Notes: generated by a model not told the origin, from the letters alone. Shown: positions 1-12,200, numbered from the stretch's first letter. The stretch is 64,000 bases of DNA from Silurus meridionalis (GCF_014805685.1 NC_060887.1:16584463-16648462); one strand, 5' to 3'. Program-made: numbers and translations.

Positions 1-1132
1 ACAAAACTCAAGATCCTTTTGCGTCATTTAGTCTTTCATTGTGTAATATATGCTCCACTTCTCATTGAAATGTCCTTTGGGGTAAAAAATTTTATTGTAC
101 CAAACAATCACAAATGTATTTTAAATGTGTCTTCTCAATCACTGCTGAGTAGGGATTTGTATTCCCGATGTGTTTGCATCTTTTGGCTTAAAAATATTAG
201 CCCTACTGGACACAAAATCTCAGTGTGTAAAATTCACAGTGTGTAATCTCATGACATGACTGACTGATAGGCTGCATTTGTTATTGGATAAATCATTTTG
301 TTACTTTCTTTAGTGATTTCCTGCTAGCATACATTTTCACCACTAGATGTAGTAGCACACATTCTATCAGTCATCAGTTCTCACATACAGACGCAAAGCT
401 GCGTTTCATCGTATCACAAGTAAAAAGCCACATTCCAATGCTACTACATAACAAATTAGTGATAATCATGAAAATGTAAGTGTGTTTATGAGAATACGGG
501 AAAGTGGGGTGACACACAGTTACAATGGGTTGGAGATAGAATCGGGATTTAAAAAAAAAGAGAGATTTCACCCAATCAACAAAACAGAATAGAACAAAAT
601 TTCTGGTCATGCCAAACAGTGCTGGTACACACATTGAACTGTATTGTGCAGTACATTTAAAAAAGTGGCTTTTTCCCTCAGCCTAAAGTTTTCCTTAATA
701 TTTGGTCAGCTGTAAGGCATTGAGGTCAGTTTTGCTTTAAACACATTAACATTGATTCCGTTTTAATGACCGAATGGTTGCTTCTTACAAAATAGTTCAA
801 TGTGATGAGCACGTGAGGGACAGCTTGCGTTCTACTGCTCAAGATTTATGAAGTCACGTGATTTACTTTGTCACATCAATCAAATTGCTGCTGTTTTATT
901 GTTGCCATTAGCACAGATGTGTAACACACATTATCCCAAACCAGCTGACAAAAAAAAGCTTAATTTCTGGTCTGATTGGGGGACCAATGTCATCTTGTCA
1001 TCCATTTAAAAGTGCAAGAAACACAGAGCTTAGGTCAGGGTTTGAATTACAGAGGGTGTTTGCCATCAACCCCCCAAAAACGTAATAAAGACATAAGGCC
1101 AATGAGATAAATCAGAATATAAAAGTCAGATA
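1..1132. other. intergenic DNA, nothing recognised
   Basis: AT-rich sequence up to the TA target dinucleotide of the Tc1 element. The open frames here are short and lack any recognisable domain, and I see no splice-bounded exon or repeat family. Confidence 0.5.
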
Positions 1133-1329
1133 CAGTGGGGCAAAAAAGTATTTAGTCAGCCACCAATTGTGCAAGTTCTCCCACTTAAAAAGATGAGAGG
1201 GGCCTGTAATTTTTATCATAGGTACACTTCAACTATGAGAGACAAAATTAGAAAAAAAATCCAGAAAATCACATTGATTTTTAAAGAATTTATTTGCAAA
1301 TTATGGTGGAAAATAAGTATTTGGTCACC
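1133..1329 (+). repeat. left terminal inverted repeat of Tc1 element (IR/DR type)
   Basis: Matches the reverse complement of 2511-2706 almost throughout, including the outer CAGTGGGGCAAAAAAG end and the inner ATTTGGTCA direct-repeat copy. In this family the outer and inner direct repeats are the transposase binding sites. Confidence 0.92.
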
Positions 1330-1493
1330 TACAAAAAAACAAGATTTCTGGCTCTCACAGACCTGTAACTTCTTTTTTAAGAGGCTCCTCTGTCCTCCAC
1401 TGGTTACCTGTATTAATGGCACCTGTTTGAACTCGTTATCAGTATAAAAGACACCTGTCCACAACCTCAAACAGTCAGACTCCAAACTTCACT

Positions 1494-2495
1494 ATGGCCA
1501 AGACCAAAGAGCTGTCAAAAGACACCAGAAACAAAATTGTAGACCTGCACCAGGCTGGGAAGACTGAATCTGCAATGGGTAAGCAGCTCAGTGTGAAGAA
1601 ATTAACTGTTGGAGCAATTATTAGAAAATGGAAGACATACAAGTCCACTGATAATCTCCTTCGTTCTGGGGCTCCACGCAAGCTCTCACCCTGTGGGGTT
1701 CAAAATAAACACATGAACACCACACTGTGGGACCTAGTGAATGACCTGCAGAGAGCTGGGACCAAAGTAACAAAGGCTACCATCAGTAACACACTATGCC
1801 GCCAGGGACTCAAATCCTGCAGTGCCAGACGTGTCCCCCTGCTTAAGCCAGTACATGTCCGGGCCCGTCTGAAGTTTGCTAGAGAGCATTTGGATGATCA
1901 AGAAGAGGATTGGGAGAATGTCATATGGTCAGATGAACCCAAAATAGAACTTCCTGGTAAAAACTCAACTTGTCGTGTTTGGAGGAGAAAGAATGCGGAG
2001 TTGCATCCAAAGAACACCATACCTACTGTGAAGCATGGGGGTGGAAACATCATGCTTTGGGGCTGTTTTTCTGCAAAGGGACCAGGACGACTGATCCGTG
2101 TAAAGGAAAGAATGAATGGGGCCATGTATTGTGAGATTTTGAGTGAAAACCTCCTTCCATCAGCAAGGGCATTGAAGATGAAACGTGGCTGGGTCTTTCA
2201 GCATGACAATGATCCCAAACACACCGCCCGGGCAACGAAGGAGTGGCTTCATAAGAAGCATTTCAAGGTCCTGGAGTGGCCTAGCCAGTCTCCAAATCTC
2301 AACCCTATAGAAAATCTTTGGAGGGAGTTGAAAATCTTTGTTGCCCAGCGACAGCGCCAAAACATCACTGCTCTAGAGATCTGCATGGAGGAATGGGCCA
2401 AACTACCAGCAACAGTGTGTAAAAACCTTGTGGAGACTTACAGAAAATGTTTGATCTCTGTCATTGCCATCAAAGGGTATATAACAAAGTATTGA
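1494..2495 (+). CDS. Tc1-like transposase (DD34E), uninterrupted 333-aa frame
   Basis: Cut-and-paste transposase that would bind the element's terminal repeats and move it into TA sites. The frame starts at ATG in a [12 protein letters not shown] context, the usual Tc1 start. Residues about 1-55 form the first helix-turn-helix, followed by an AT-hook-like [10 protein letters not shown] segment (about 57-66) and a second helix-turn-helix (about 75-118). The catalytic domain shows D147 in SDEPKIEL, D238 in [10 protein letters not shown] and E273 in [11 protein letters not shown]. The D238-E273 spacing is the DD34E signature. The glycine-rich [10 protein letters not shown] box lies at 181-190. 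The frame is slightly shorter than the roughly 340 aa usual in the family, and the stretch around residues 68-80, between the two DNA-binding modules, looks short and altered. SDEP replaces the more common SDET. There is no stop or frameshift. Whether it is active cannot be judged from sequence alone. Confidence 0.9.
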   Translation: MAKTKELSKDTRNKIVDLHQAGKTESAMGKQLSVKKLTVGAIIRKWKTYKSTDNLLRSGAPRKLSPCGVQNKHMNTTLWDLVNDLQRAGTKVTKATISNTLCRQGLKSCSARRVPLLKPVHVRARLKFAREHLDDQEEDWENVIWSDEPKIELPGKNSTCRVWRRKNAELHPKNTIPTVKHGGGNIMLWGCFSAKGPGRLIRVKERMNGAMYCEILSENLLPSARALKMKRGWVFQHDNDPKHTARATKEWLHKKHFKVLEWPSQSPNLNPIENLWRELKIFVAQRQRQNITALEICMEEWAKLPATVCKNLVETYRKCLISVIAIKGYITKY

Positions 2496-2510
2496 GATGA
2501 ACTTTTGTAA

Positions 2511-2706
2511 TTGACCAAATATTTATTTTCCACCATCATTTGCAAATAAATTCTTTAAAAATCAATGTGATTTTCTGGATTTTTTTCCCATTTTGTCTCT
2601 CATAGTTGAAGTGTACCTATTATAAAAAATTACAGGCCTCTCTAATCTTTTTAAGTGGGAGAACTTGCACAATTGGTGGCTGACTAAATGCTTTTTTGCC
2701 CCACTG
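2511..2706 (-). repeat. right terminal inverted repeat of Tc1 element
   Basis: Reverse complement of 1133-1329 with a few substitutions. It ends GCCCCACTG next to TA. Confidence 0.92.
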
Positions 2707-2708
2707 TA

Positions 2709-3187
2709 TATGTGTAGCAGCTTTCTTCCATTGCTGTGTATGTTTGCTGTCAGGAAACATTATTTTTATTTTTGGCAAAACCTTTTGTGAATTAACAAAA
2801 TAATTGCATCATAAAAAATATATTGTGTTAACTGGAATATAAATCATCCAAAAAATTATATTGTGATTATTGAGAAGGTTTACTTGCATAAACACAAGTA
2901 CACGTTTTCTTTTCATTTTTATCTTTTTTTTTATTTTGGAACTGAATATATTCGCTGCTATTGTTGTCCTTTCTTGTTGTTTTGCCACTCTGCTGAAAGC
3001 TGGATAATGACAGTAATAGAAAGAATAATATTCGGATACACATTGGGGAAAGCCACATGAACTCCAATCGGTCACTCTCGTTCCTGTTGCATGGTCAAAA
3101 GTGGATTTTTTTGTAACTGGAAATTTACTTTTGTACAATGCCTCTGGTGTTTTACTTACAACATACAACAAATTCTGAAAAAATATA
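2709..3187. other. intergenic DNA, nothing recognised
   Basis: AT-rich spacer between two Tc1-family copies. No coding or RNA feature was recognised. Confidence 0.45.
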
Positions 3188-3900
3188 ATATACACTTACT
3201 TGCCACTTTAATAGGAACCTCAACACCTGAACACCTGCTCATTAATACAAACAGCAATTATTTCAACCAATCATGTGGCAGCAGTACAACACATACAATC
3301 TGTGATCTCACTGGCCTTTCCTCTCACCTGGTTTCTGGTGCCAGACATGCTTATGTACTTGTTTACCTACACGTTTAAGTACTGAAAAAATGCTGATATC
3401 TTTACATTTTAATGCAAAATCTTTACTATTGTTTACACAGAGTGATCCAAAAACCCAGAGAATATAGTGTACGTGACAATCCTACAATTAAAAATGACTT
3501 CTTGTTGAGAGAAGTCAGAGAAGAATGGTCAAACAGACTGCAAGTCTACAGTAACTCGACTGCGTTTCATTGGCCCTGTATATACTTTGCACAATGACAA
3601 TAAAGTTGAATCTAATCTAATAACCAATCTACAACCAAGGCAGCAGAAAACACCTCATAATGTAGAACACTTGATGTCGATGGGCTATAACATTTGACTC
3701 CTGTCAATCCAAGAACAGAAATTTGATGTTAGACTGGACACAGGCTCAATATAACTGGACAATTGAAAAAGAAAAAAAAGTTTTTTATTTTGCTGACAAT
3801 GATGGTGACAATAAAACTGGGACTCTTGTGCCTGCACGGTTTTATGCATTGTGTTGCAATCACATGATTTGCAAAGATAAAGTGGCCAGTAAATGTAAAT
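3188..3900 (+). mobile_element. decayed, internally deleted Tc1-like element
   Basis: The left end reads CACTTACTTGCCACTTTAAT and the right end ATAAAGTGGCCAGTAAATG, which are inverted counterparts. Between them are pieces matching a widespread teleost Tc1 family: the GTGCCAGAC segment near 3338, the region 3530-3557 leading to GTAACTC, and 3623-3770 including the GATGGGCTATAAC and AATAACTGGACAATTGAAAAAG-like pieces. Much of the transposase catalytic part is missing and no frame is open. It is interrupted by a short LINE-like tail at about 3561-3622. Further relics of the same family lie at 45110-45645, 57640-57905, 57975-58130 and 59170-59262. Confidence 0.75.
3561..3622 (+). repeat. 5'-truncated LINE-like 3' tail nested in Tc1 relic
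   Basis: Ends with ACAATGACAATAAAGTTGAATCTAATCTAAT, a layout typical of L2-type LINE or SINE tails (ACAATAAA followed by short tandem units, here TCTAA). The Tc1 relic is collinear on both sides. The left boundary is uncertain by a few bases. Confidence 0.55.
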
Positions 3901-5915
3901 ACAATGTATTACCAAGAGCTGTTTTTTTGCAGTTGGAAATATCTAAACTTCATCTAAACTAATTAACAAACACCCAAATATCACTGTATGAGTTACTCTG
4001 GCTCAGAGTACACATTACTTTGTGTGTGCATGAGCTCACATACTGACCTGTGGGAATGACATAGGGACTCAGACTGCACATCTGTAGGACATCAGTGTAT
4101 AGAGGCATCATAGTGCAAATTAAAACACATTCACCGACACACGCTTACATACATACTCTTACTTTTCCATTAGCTCACCAGCTCCTGCTTTAGCTAGAGC
4201 AGACTAAATGGAGAGGGAGGGGAAATTCATGAGGCGTGTGCCCTCGTCGCTCTCCACAAAGATGCCCATTGTAACTATTCACATTCTGTTTTACCTCTGC
4301 ATGGCTTGTGAAGTTTGGATCAAAAATGAAGTAATGAGCACACCAAAGTACCTGAAGTAACCAGTGTCAACAAATGTAGCCGATAAAAAGAACAGCAGTG
4401 CTGTCTATAGTGAACGAAAGATAAAAATGGACAAAATGGCATGCAAAACATGCAATAAATCTCAGCTTTTACTGTGCACTTAAAGATCACCTAGTAACAA
4501 CAGATGATATTGTGTAAACAAATAATTCTGTGTTGTGCGGGATGTTAGAAAGGGATGAGGGACTTTGTCTGGGAATTTGTTGTTCGACCACCCAGCGTGT
4601 GTGTATGTGTGTATGCGCGCATGCGTGTGTTTGTGTGTATGTGGGTCATTAGAGTGCCTGCAGCTACTCCCAAATCTATGAGAAAGCACCAAATCTGTGC
4701 TAATGGACCACAAAGAAAAGTGTGTCAGAGTAAGATCTGAGAATTGAGTGTGTGTAAGGATGGTGAGTGCTGGCTGAGATGATCCAGCAGGGTGGTTTGG
4801 ATGGTTGCTCTCTTACACCCCCCCAACCCCCACCTTCCTTTCTCTCTGCTCAATTCATAAGGCTGCTTGAGCCAGGGCTCAACTAGAACAGCTGTTTCTC
4901 TAACACAACAGCCTCCTCCTCGTCTCTGTCTGTCTGCCTCTTTTTGGCTCTCTCATTTTTAACGCCCATCCTTTCCTGCTCAAATCACTCCCACTTGCTC
5001 TCTCCATTCGCTTCTCATCTCTTGCCTCTGTCCACATCTTCCTCTTACCAAATTTACTGTTAAATAATCAAAGATAAATGCATTAGATTGCTCGCACAAA
5101 ATGTATAAAGCAAGGCACTTTTCTCCTCCCATGTCTATAATATGGCTTTTCAGATCCCATTTTGTTTTGCTCCTCTGATCCCATCAATGTGGGTGTTCGC
5201 TAATGACCACTGAGCCCACAAGGAACAGGGTTCTGTACTGAAAACACATGCACAGCGATGGTGAATTTGCAGCTCTGTCATTAAGAGAGCACTGCAATAT
5301 AGAATGTAATTCAGACATTAGCATTTCTTTTCATAACATCTCCTCATTCCTCTCATCATCTTTCGTCTCATTGGAAGAGTTGCTGTGAAGGGCAAGGTTT
5401 CTGTATATTCTGCAGTCAGCAGTCATGTACACTAGTAAATGTTCTTTTATGTCTTTCCAGCTCAATCTCCAGACAACACAAATTCTTCAACACTTTGCTC
5501 TGATATTCGCAGACATCCTTCATTTTCAGAGACACATATTACTCTGCATCAGCCAAGGCTTTGGCTTCTTGGCTATTAAGCTCCAAAATAAACTCTAATA
5601 ATAAATCAGTTGCTGGAAAAGACTCATAAAGAATTATATGCTGAGAACTTTAAATAACTTATGCAGAAGCTGGATGTTTTGCACTTTTCTAGTGTAAAAC
5701 ATTTACAATACAGTAAAATATATGCAATTAAATTCTGTCATTTGTTCCAAATAAACCTAAAATAAAATGTAGGGAGAGGCAAGGGTGTATTTTAGTAAAA
5801 TGAGTAAAATAAATAATAAGCAAGGGTGGAAGAGGTACTAGGAAATAATATGTAAATGACAATCTAGACAAAAATGTTGTAAAAAGGCATGTTTTCATGT
5901 AAAAACTAACCTCAC
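3901..5915. other. intergenic DNA with an impure TG tract
   Basis: An imperfect alternating GT/GC tract lies near 4596-4643, and pyrimidine-rich stretches at 4810-5050. No exon, RNA gene or recognised repeat was found. Confidence 0.45.
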
Positions 5916-6218
5916 CAGTGGTGGAAGAAGTTCACAAGCCATGTAGTTGAGTTAAAGTAGTGATACTCTGTAAAATATTACTCCAGTAAAAATAGTGTAA
6001 AAGTGCTTCCTTTAAACTTTCATTTAAGTAAAAAGTACATTTGCTACATTTTGATTTCACAATATTTAGTTGAGTAAGAAATATAATATTTGACTTTGAA
6101 ATGTAGTGAAGTTAAAGTTAAAATCTCGATGGAAATTCTACAGTAAAGTACAGATATGCGAAAAAAGCTACTTAAGTACAATAACGAATTACATTTCATT
6201 TAATACTGTTCACCACTG
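5916..6218. mobile_element. hAT-like non-autonomous element (MITE)
   Basis: Begins CAGTGGTGGAAGAAGT and ends ACTGTTCACCACTG, so the outer CAGTGGTG ends are inverted. The interior is rich in TACTTAAGTA/AAGTAAAAAGTAC motifs typical of short teleost hAT elements. It encodes no protein. A clear 8-bp target duplication is not visible, so exact ends are uncertain. Confidence 0.6.
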
Positions 6219-6382
6219 ATATTAGTCTAATTTGGCATTAGCTGAGAGCCAGGCACAAGCATCTTTAAGTTCTACACTGCAGTCTTGTGGCTTAATCCAT
6301 ATTCATCACACACATGTAGCTGTAAAGCTAAATATGTTGCATTGTATGTCACAAACCCAGCCATTAGGGTTGCACAAGCCAG

Positions 6383-8228
6383 TGCACAAGTGCTGGTCCG
6401 AAGCCCGGATAAATGGGGAGGGTTGCATTAGGAAGGGCATCCAGCGTAAAACATGTGCCAAATATCAAATATGCGGATCACGAATCAGAAATTCATACCG
6501 GATGGTCGAGGCCCGGATTACCAACGGCCGCCACAAGTATTGTTAGCCAACAGGGTACCGGTGGAAATTGGGCTACTGTTGGCCAAAGGAGGAGAAGAAG
6601 AGGAGGAAGACATCTATAGAAACGGCAGGAAAAGGAGAAGTGTAGGAGAGTGTAGGTTCGGGCTGGTACTTTAAATGTTTGTACTATGACCGGTAAAGGG
6701 AGAGATGTAGCAGGAGTACAAAGAGATGCAGCAGCAGGTAAAGAGGGATGTGGCAAAAGCCAAGAAAAAGGCATATGAGGAGCTTTATGAGAGGTTGGAC
6801 ACTAAGGAAGGAGAAAAGGATTTGTACCAATCGGCCAGGCAGAGGGACCGAGCTGGGAAGGATGTGCTGCAAGTTAGAGCAATAAAGGATACGGATGGAA
6901 ATGTGTTGATTAGTGAGGAGAGTGTGTTGAAAAGATAGAGGAAGTATTTTGAGCAGCTGGTGAAAGAGGAAAAAGAGAAAGAGAAGGTTGGATGATGTGG
7001 AGATGGTAAAGCAGGAAGTGGATAGGATTAGTAAGGAGGAAGTGAGAGCAGCAATTAAGAGGATGAAGAGTGGAAAGTCGGTTGGACCAGATGGCATACC
7101 GGTAGAAGCATGGAGATGTTTAGGAGAGATGGCAGTGGAGTTTATAACCAGATTGTTTAACAGGATTCTGGAAGGTGAGAGGATGCCTGAGGAATGGAGA
7201 AAGAGTGTGCTGGTACCGATCTTTAAGAATAAGGGAGATGTGCAGACCTGCCGTAACTCCAGGGGAATAAAGTTGATTAGTCACACAATGACGTTATGGG
7301 AAAGAAAAGTGGAAGCCAGACTGAGAGAAGAGGTGACCATCTGTGAGTAACAGCTTGGTTTCATGCTGAGCCAGAGCACCACAGATGCCTTATTTGCTTT
7401 GAGAATGTTGATAGAGAAGTATAGAGAAGGACAGAAGGAATTACATTGTGTATTTGTGGATTTAGAGAAAGCTTACGACAGAGTGAGTTGTGGTATTGTA
7501 TGAGGAAGTCAGGTGTGTCATAGAAGTATGTGAGGATGGTGCAGGACATGTATGAGGACAGTGTGACAGCAGTGAAGTGTGCAGTAGGAACGACAGACTG
7601 GTTAAAGGTGGAGAAGAGGAGGAGAAGCTGGAAGAGTTTAGGTACATGGGGTCAACAGTGCAAAGTAATGGCGAGTGTATTATAGAAGTGAATAAAAGAG
7701 TGCAGGCAGGGTGGAGTGGGTGGAGAAGAGTGACAGGAGTGATTTGTGATAGAAGAGTATCTGTGAGAGTGAAAGGGAAAGTTTATAGGACTGTAGTGAG
7801 ACCTGTGATGTATGTTTTAGAAACAGTGGCATTGAGTTAAAGACAGGAGGTAGAGCTGGAGGTAGCAGAGCTGAAGATGTCGAGGTTTTCGTTGGGAGTG
7901 ACGACGATGGGCAGAATTAGAGATGAGTTTATTAGAGTGACAGCACATGACATTTTGAAGACAAGGTGAGGGAGGTGAGATTCAGATGGTTTGGACATGT
8001 GAAGAGGAGGGACATGGGGTATATCGGTAGGAGATTGCTGACGATGGAGCCACTAAGAAGGAGGAAAAGATGAAGGCCAAGGAGGAGGTTTATGGATATG
8101 GTGAGAGAAGACATGCAGGTAGTTGATTAGAAAAAGCAGATATAGAGGAGAGGGGGGTATGGAGATGGATGATCCGCTGTGGCGACCCCTAATGGGAGAA
8201 GCTGAAAGAAGAAGAAGAAGAAGTGTGA
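6383..8228 (+). mobile_element. RTE-type non-LTR retrotransposon, internally deleted
   Basis: The 5' part carries the conserved GGGCATCCAGCGTAAAA leader. A short piece of the endonuclease start follows (VGTL..CTMTGKGRDV, about 6650-6710), then a linker, the reverse transcriptase N-terminal half and the C-terminal region. The element ends in GATGATCCGCTGTGGCGACC and a (GAA)n tail at about 8206-8223. Most of the endonuclease is deleted near 6712-6725. The later part of the RT palm, including the F/Y-ADD box, is deleted near 7590-7610. Two shorter copies of the same 3' end lie at 45898-46036 and 51044-51136. Confidence 0.88.
6640..8190 (+). pseudogene. RTE LINE endonuclease/reverse transcriptase remnant
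   Basis: Broken pol-type gene of the RTE LINE. Recognisable blocks in order are: a charged linker AYEELYERLDTKEGEKDLY (about 6770-6830), the RT entry block KSGKSVGPDGIPVEAW (7066-7113), a PIFKNKGD/ISHTMTLWERKVEARLREE block (7216-7335), QSTTDALFALRMLIEKYREGQ (7366-7434) and motif A VFVDLEKAYDRV (7449-7484). After the palm deletion come EFRYMGSTVQSNGEC (7633-7677), RVQAGWSGWRRVTGVICDRRVS (7699-7764) and RWFGHVKRRD further on. The frame is broken by stops near 6937, 7350 and 7486 and by further shifts downstream. The catalytic ADD box is absent, so the element cannot mobilise itself. Confidence 0.85.
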
Positions 8229-8989
8229 AAAGGTCACTGCAGATGATGAACTGGCACAACTCCTAATTGAAGACTTCAATCAGAAATTTAGATAAAATGT
8301 GCAGGATCCCATTTTATATGGATAACATACAGCACAGTCATTTGCTTGATCTTGGAGATTTGTAATTATTACTTTGAATACAAATTTGTATTTAGAAATT
8401 CAAGAAATGGTAAAGAAAGTATTTAATGTCAACAGGCATGTATAATATAAATCTGAAAAACAAGAACGCTAAATGCAATTGAAAGTGTTATAAGTGAATA
8501 ATAATAAGTGAATAATATCAAGTGTGAATAATCTTGAAATTCTACCATTTACCAATGCAAAACAGTGGAGTGCAGTGATTGAATGCAGTCATTCATCCTA
8601 TTTCGGTAAATGCTTTTAACTGGACAGTGTTGTGGTGGATCCAGAGCCTGTCCCTCAATAGGAAAAGCAGCTGGTGCAAAACAGTAAAAATGCTGCACCG
8701 AATTTAATACGCTCTATGCAGCTGAACATAAAGACATTAGGATATGCTATAAATATGTTTTATAATGTGCTTTGTTTGAATAAAGAAGTAAGTACTTTCT
8801 AAAATTTAAGATTATATAGTAAAGATAAAAGAGGTAAAATTGAAACCTTCAATAAACTCCACCAAAAAATAATCACTTTTAATCACTTGACATTTGTTTT
8901 ACTGTTGCACCAAGTCTTAAATCAAGCACCAAAATCAGCCATGATGGGACACAATCGGAGATTAAAACCGTTCCTATGGAAACATAGCA
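8229..8989. other. intergenic DNA, nothing recognised
   Basis: AT-rich spacer with no recognised feature. Confidence 0.4.
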
Positions 8990-9226
8990 AACAATCCGTT
9001 TGGTGTCTTGATGATTTATATAATTTAAAACACTATGATTACTTTAGAACATTCACAAGAATATTTTGTCTTCATGCTTTATGTTGTGTATGGTTTCAAT
9101 AATAATAAACATACATTTGCATAAAGCCTCCATATTTGTCCCTAAAAATGTTGATTAGAGTATTAAAAACTTGAAAATAATTAATTTAAATAAACTTTTA
9201 GATTACATTTTTTATCGATTGACAGC
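8990..9226 (+). repeat. interspersed repeat ending CGATTGACAGCCC (copy 1)
   Basis: Shares long stretches with 59775-59960: GATGATTTA.ATAATTTAAA, ACAAGAATATTTTGTCTTCATGC, AATAATAAACATA, TTTGCATAAAGC, TTGATTAGAGTATT. It ends ATCGATTGACAGCCCTA, the characteristic end of a widespread vertebrate DNA repeat (TAGGGCTGTCAATCG in reverse complement). I do not assign a superfamily. Confidence 0.65.
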
Positions 9227-12200
9227 CCTAATTTTTATGTTTTGAAATAAAAATAATAATAATTGCCTCACTACAAAACATTTGCGTATTTAAATTTTTT
9301 TTTGTTTTAGGTATACTGATATTCTATGTACTTTTCATATTAAAACACAATTAAAATTCATATATCATGCAAATAAAAAATATGTATAATATAATAAGAA
9401 TCTGAATAGACATCTAGCTTATGCACTGAATGGTTGGATAATTCTGCTTGATAGGCTTTTCATAATCTCTGTGTAATGGCTTTACTCACTGCTGTTTCTC
9501 CTGTGCCTCCTTTGCTTTGGAAATGATAGCACTTGATGTTTAATTGCCAGATGTTTCACTGTGGTCATATAAAGGTCCTACGTCTCTGTGGTAGACTTTG
9601 TATCGTGGGTTTGATGGATGTCTCTAGAATAATCCATGAAATTATCAAATTTCATGATGTGTTCTATGAACTAACACAGCAGAACTATTTAAGAGTCATA
9701 AAATAAGCAAAATCTGTATTAAGTGCCAGAAAACAATGTGACAGACCAATTTTAACTGCTGGTGTTTGAATCAGAATAACTTCTTTATATGTCAATGAAT
9801 ATGGCTTGTGGATATGTGACAGAACTCTGGCTGTGATCTATGCACCAGAAAGATAGATATAACCGTTTGCCATTTTGGCTGGCTTGGTTTGCCAGTTTTT
9901 GCACGTTAGACCTTCCATCAGAGGGCAGCACCCATTACACATCCTACCTATAGTTAGGTCCAACAATGTGTCCTCTATTACAGAGTGTATGTGCACCAGA
10001 GGGTGGGAGCTCAATGTGGCAGACTATGTATTGGCTCACTGGCAATTGGCTCCATCATTCCTACTGTCCCACAAAAATTTTCTGCAACAGAGCCGCAGTG
10101 TGCACCCTACAACAACCTGACTGTCTGCAAGCTCCACGCCGAACCACATCCAAATCCGCTCACTCTGATTTTCCCATCAACAGATGGAGCAGCACTTCAG
10201 TGTTCTTTTGCCTCTTAAAATATCTTCCCCTACTCTTGTGACATAATTTCTTCAGCATATATTACTGCATACTTGCTTTGCATTTTGTCGGGGCACATGC
10301 TGCAGTACTATTCTGTTTGAAAAGGGTGGTTTGTGTCCAGATTTTCCAGACCTTAGCCACTTGAGGTCATTTTTGGTTGTAAAGTCACATACTGATTTCC
10401 GTCTGTGGGTGGAAAGGTCATTCCAGTTCTGCATCTGTATTGTGTGTTTGTATGAAGCAGTGCATTCACTAGGAAGTGTGTGGTGTGGAAAAGGAATCCC
10501 GCAGTAAAATGAAACCAGCTACGATCTCTCAGTTGATACTGCTCACCTCTACATCCTGACTTAAAGGCTGTGCAGAGCTGACACATAATGGATAGGAGTG
10601 GTATTGCGGAAGGAAGTGTGAAACTTAAGAGGGGTTGGGGCAGAAACAACACTTCAAACATGTAGTCTCTCAAGTATTTAAATTAGGCAGACTCTAGAAT
10701 ACACTATTGGGTGGGATGCAAATTTGGTACAGCTGTTAAACTGTGGCATCTTTCACCATTATATTGAGACATTTCGGAACCATTTAAATGTGAAGCAACA
10801 AATGAGCAGAGAGCTTTAATCTCTGTGTTTATGATAGATTCGTCACCCAGGAATCAGATGACATAATGAGGATTAAAAAAAATCAACGTGTCAGTATAAT
10901 TTCCACCTTTAGAGAAATCTGGAAGGCTCTCTTGATTACTCGAAAGAGAGAAATTATATCACTTTCTTCCAAAACAAAGTATCTTCTTTGTTTAATCCAT
11001 CTCAAGCAGATTAGTCTTACTTGAGTTTTTACATGAAATACACTGATCCACCTTTCCAACCCTACAAGAGGTTGGAAGTGCAATCTTTCAGCCGACACAT
11101 CTTTTTCTGTCATACATGCTCAAGCAAAATTTTGCAAAAATGTGTGCTTGTAGTATAGAAAGGAACACGTGCAATATGTATACCAAATTTGTCATTCTAA
11201 GCAGTGCAATTCACACAAGTGCTGACGTGAGCCTCCGGCTTCTCGTCTGAGTCCTCTAATCATGATGCCAGTTTCTTTTAGAGTATATACAGCTACAAAT
11301 ACAGCTTTTGTGTACAGTTTAAGCTAAACGGCTGTCAGCAGTTGAATACTAGAAGATGAAAAATTCAGACATGCCCATGCAAAGACAATAGTGAAGAACA
11401 TACAGTGACTCATCAAAATCTGGCGATGGTTTGAAAAAAGAAAAAAAAAAAGCAATCAGGACCATCTGGATTCGTAGAAAAAGAATCAGGCAATATTGTG
11501 AAACTTTAAATCCTTTTCCAAAGTTAGGCTTCTTGTGTTTATTCTGTTTGTAATATTAATGTATTTGGCCTGCTTATTCTGCTTCTCCTAATACTACCAT
11601 GTATATCCAGTATAAGTGAAGTGGTTATTTTTTAACACCAAAAGAGAATTGTCAACATACACTGGCATGAATTTGCTGTAGAATTGTATTAAAACATATA
11701 TAATTGCAAAGCATACATATGTTTAGACTGATTCTTATGTTGTAATCATTTTATTTCAATATTAGTTCAGCCTTTAACATACTGCCAAAAAGCACATTTC
11801 ATACTCCCTGTAAAGTCATCTATAATGCCTCAGCAGATTTCTAGGAAAGAGGCCCTCGCTCTTATGCACATGTTTAAGGTGGGTTTACAACCCTTAAAGA
11901 CTTTTTCGTTCTTCACCAACAGTACTGCAGTGCTAAAACAATTGGAATGAGTGCGTAAGTGAAGGACCAAGGCGAGGCCAGAGAGTGCCGTACAGCTGCG
12001 TATCCCCATACGCCCTTAAACTGATGAGGGAATGACCTGAATAGCGACAGACGAGTCTCTCAGAAGCACTGCTGTGCTCCGGTACCCTTTACTGCCCAGC
12101 ATCTGAAAAAGCTCTCTGTGATCATTCCTACACACGTAGAGCAATATGTTTAAAACAACGTAATCTGCACCAAGTGCGCACCATGTTCTGATAGCTTCAG

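Larger units (their letters stand above)
1133..2706 (+). mobile_element. Tc1/mariner DNA transposon, near full length
   Basis: A 1574-bp element bounded by CAGTGGGGC on the left and its reverse complement GCCCCACTG on the right, each next to a TA dinucleotide (1131-1132 and 2707-2708), the TA duplication expected of Tc1/mariner. Its terminal inverted repeats are about 197 and 196 bp long and are very similar. Each carries an outer AAGTATTTAGTCA-like copy and an inner AAGTATTTGGTCA-like copy of a short direct repeat (left copies near 1146-1158 and 1315-1327), which is the IR/DR layout of many fish Tc1 elements. A 333-codon transposase frame lies between them on the plus strand. I do not assign a named subfamily. 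Confidence 0.95.
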
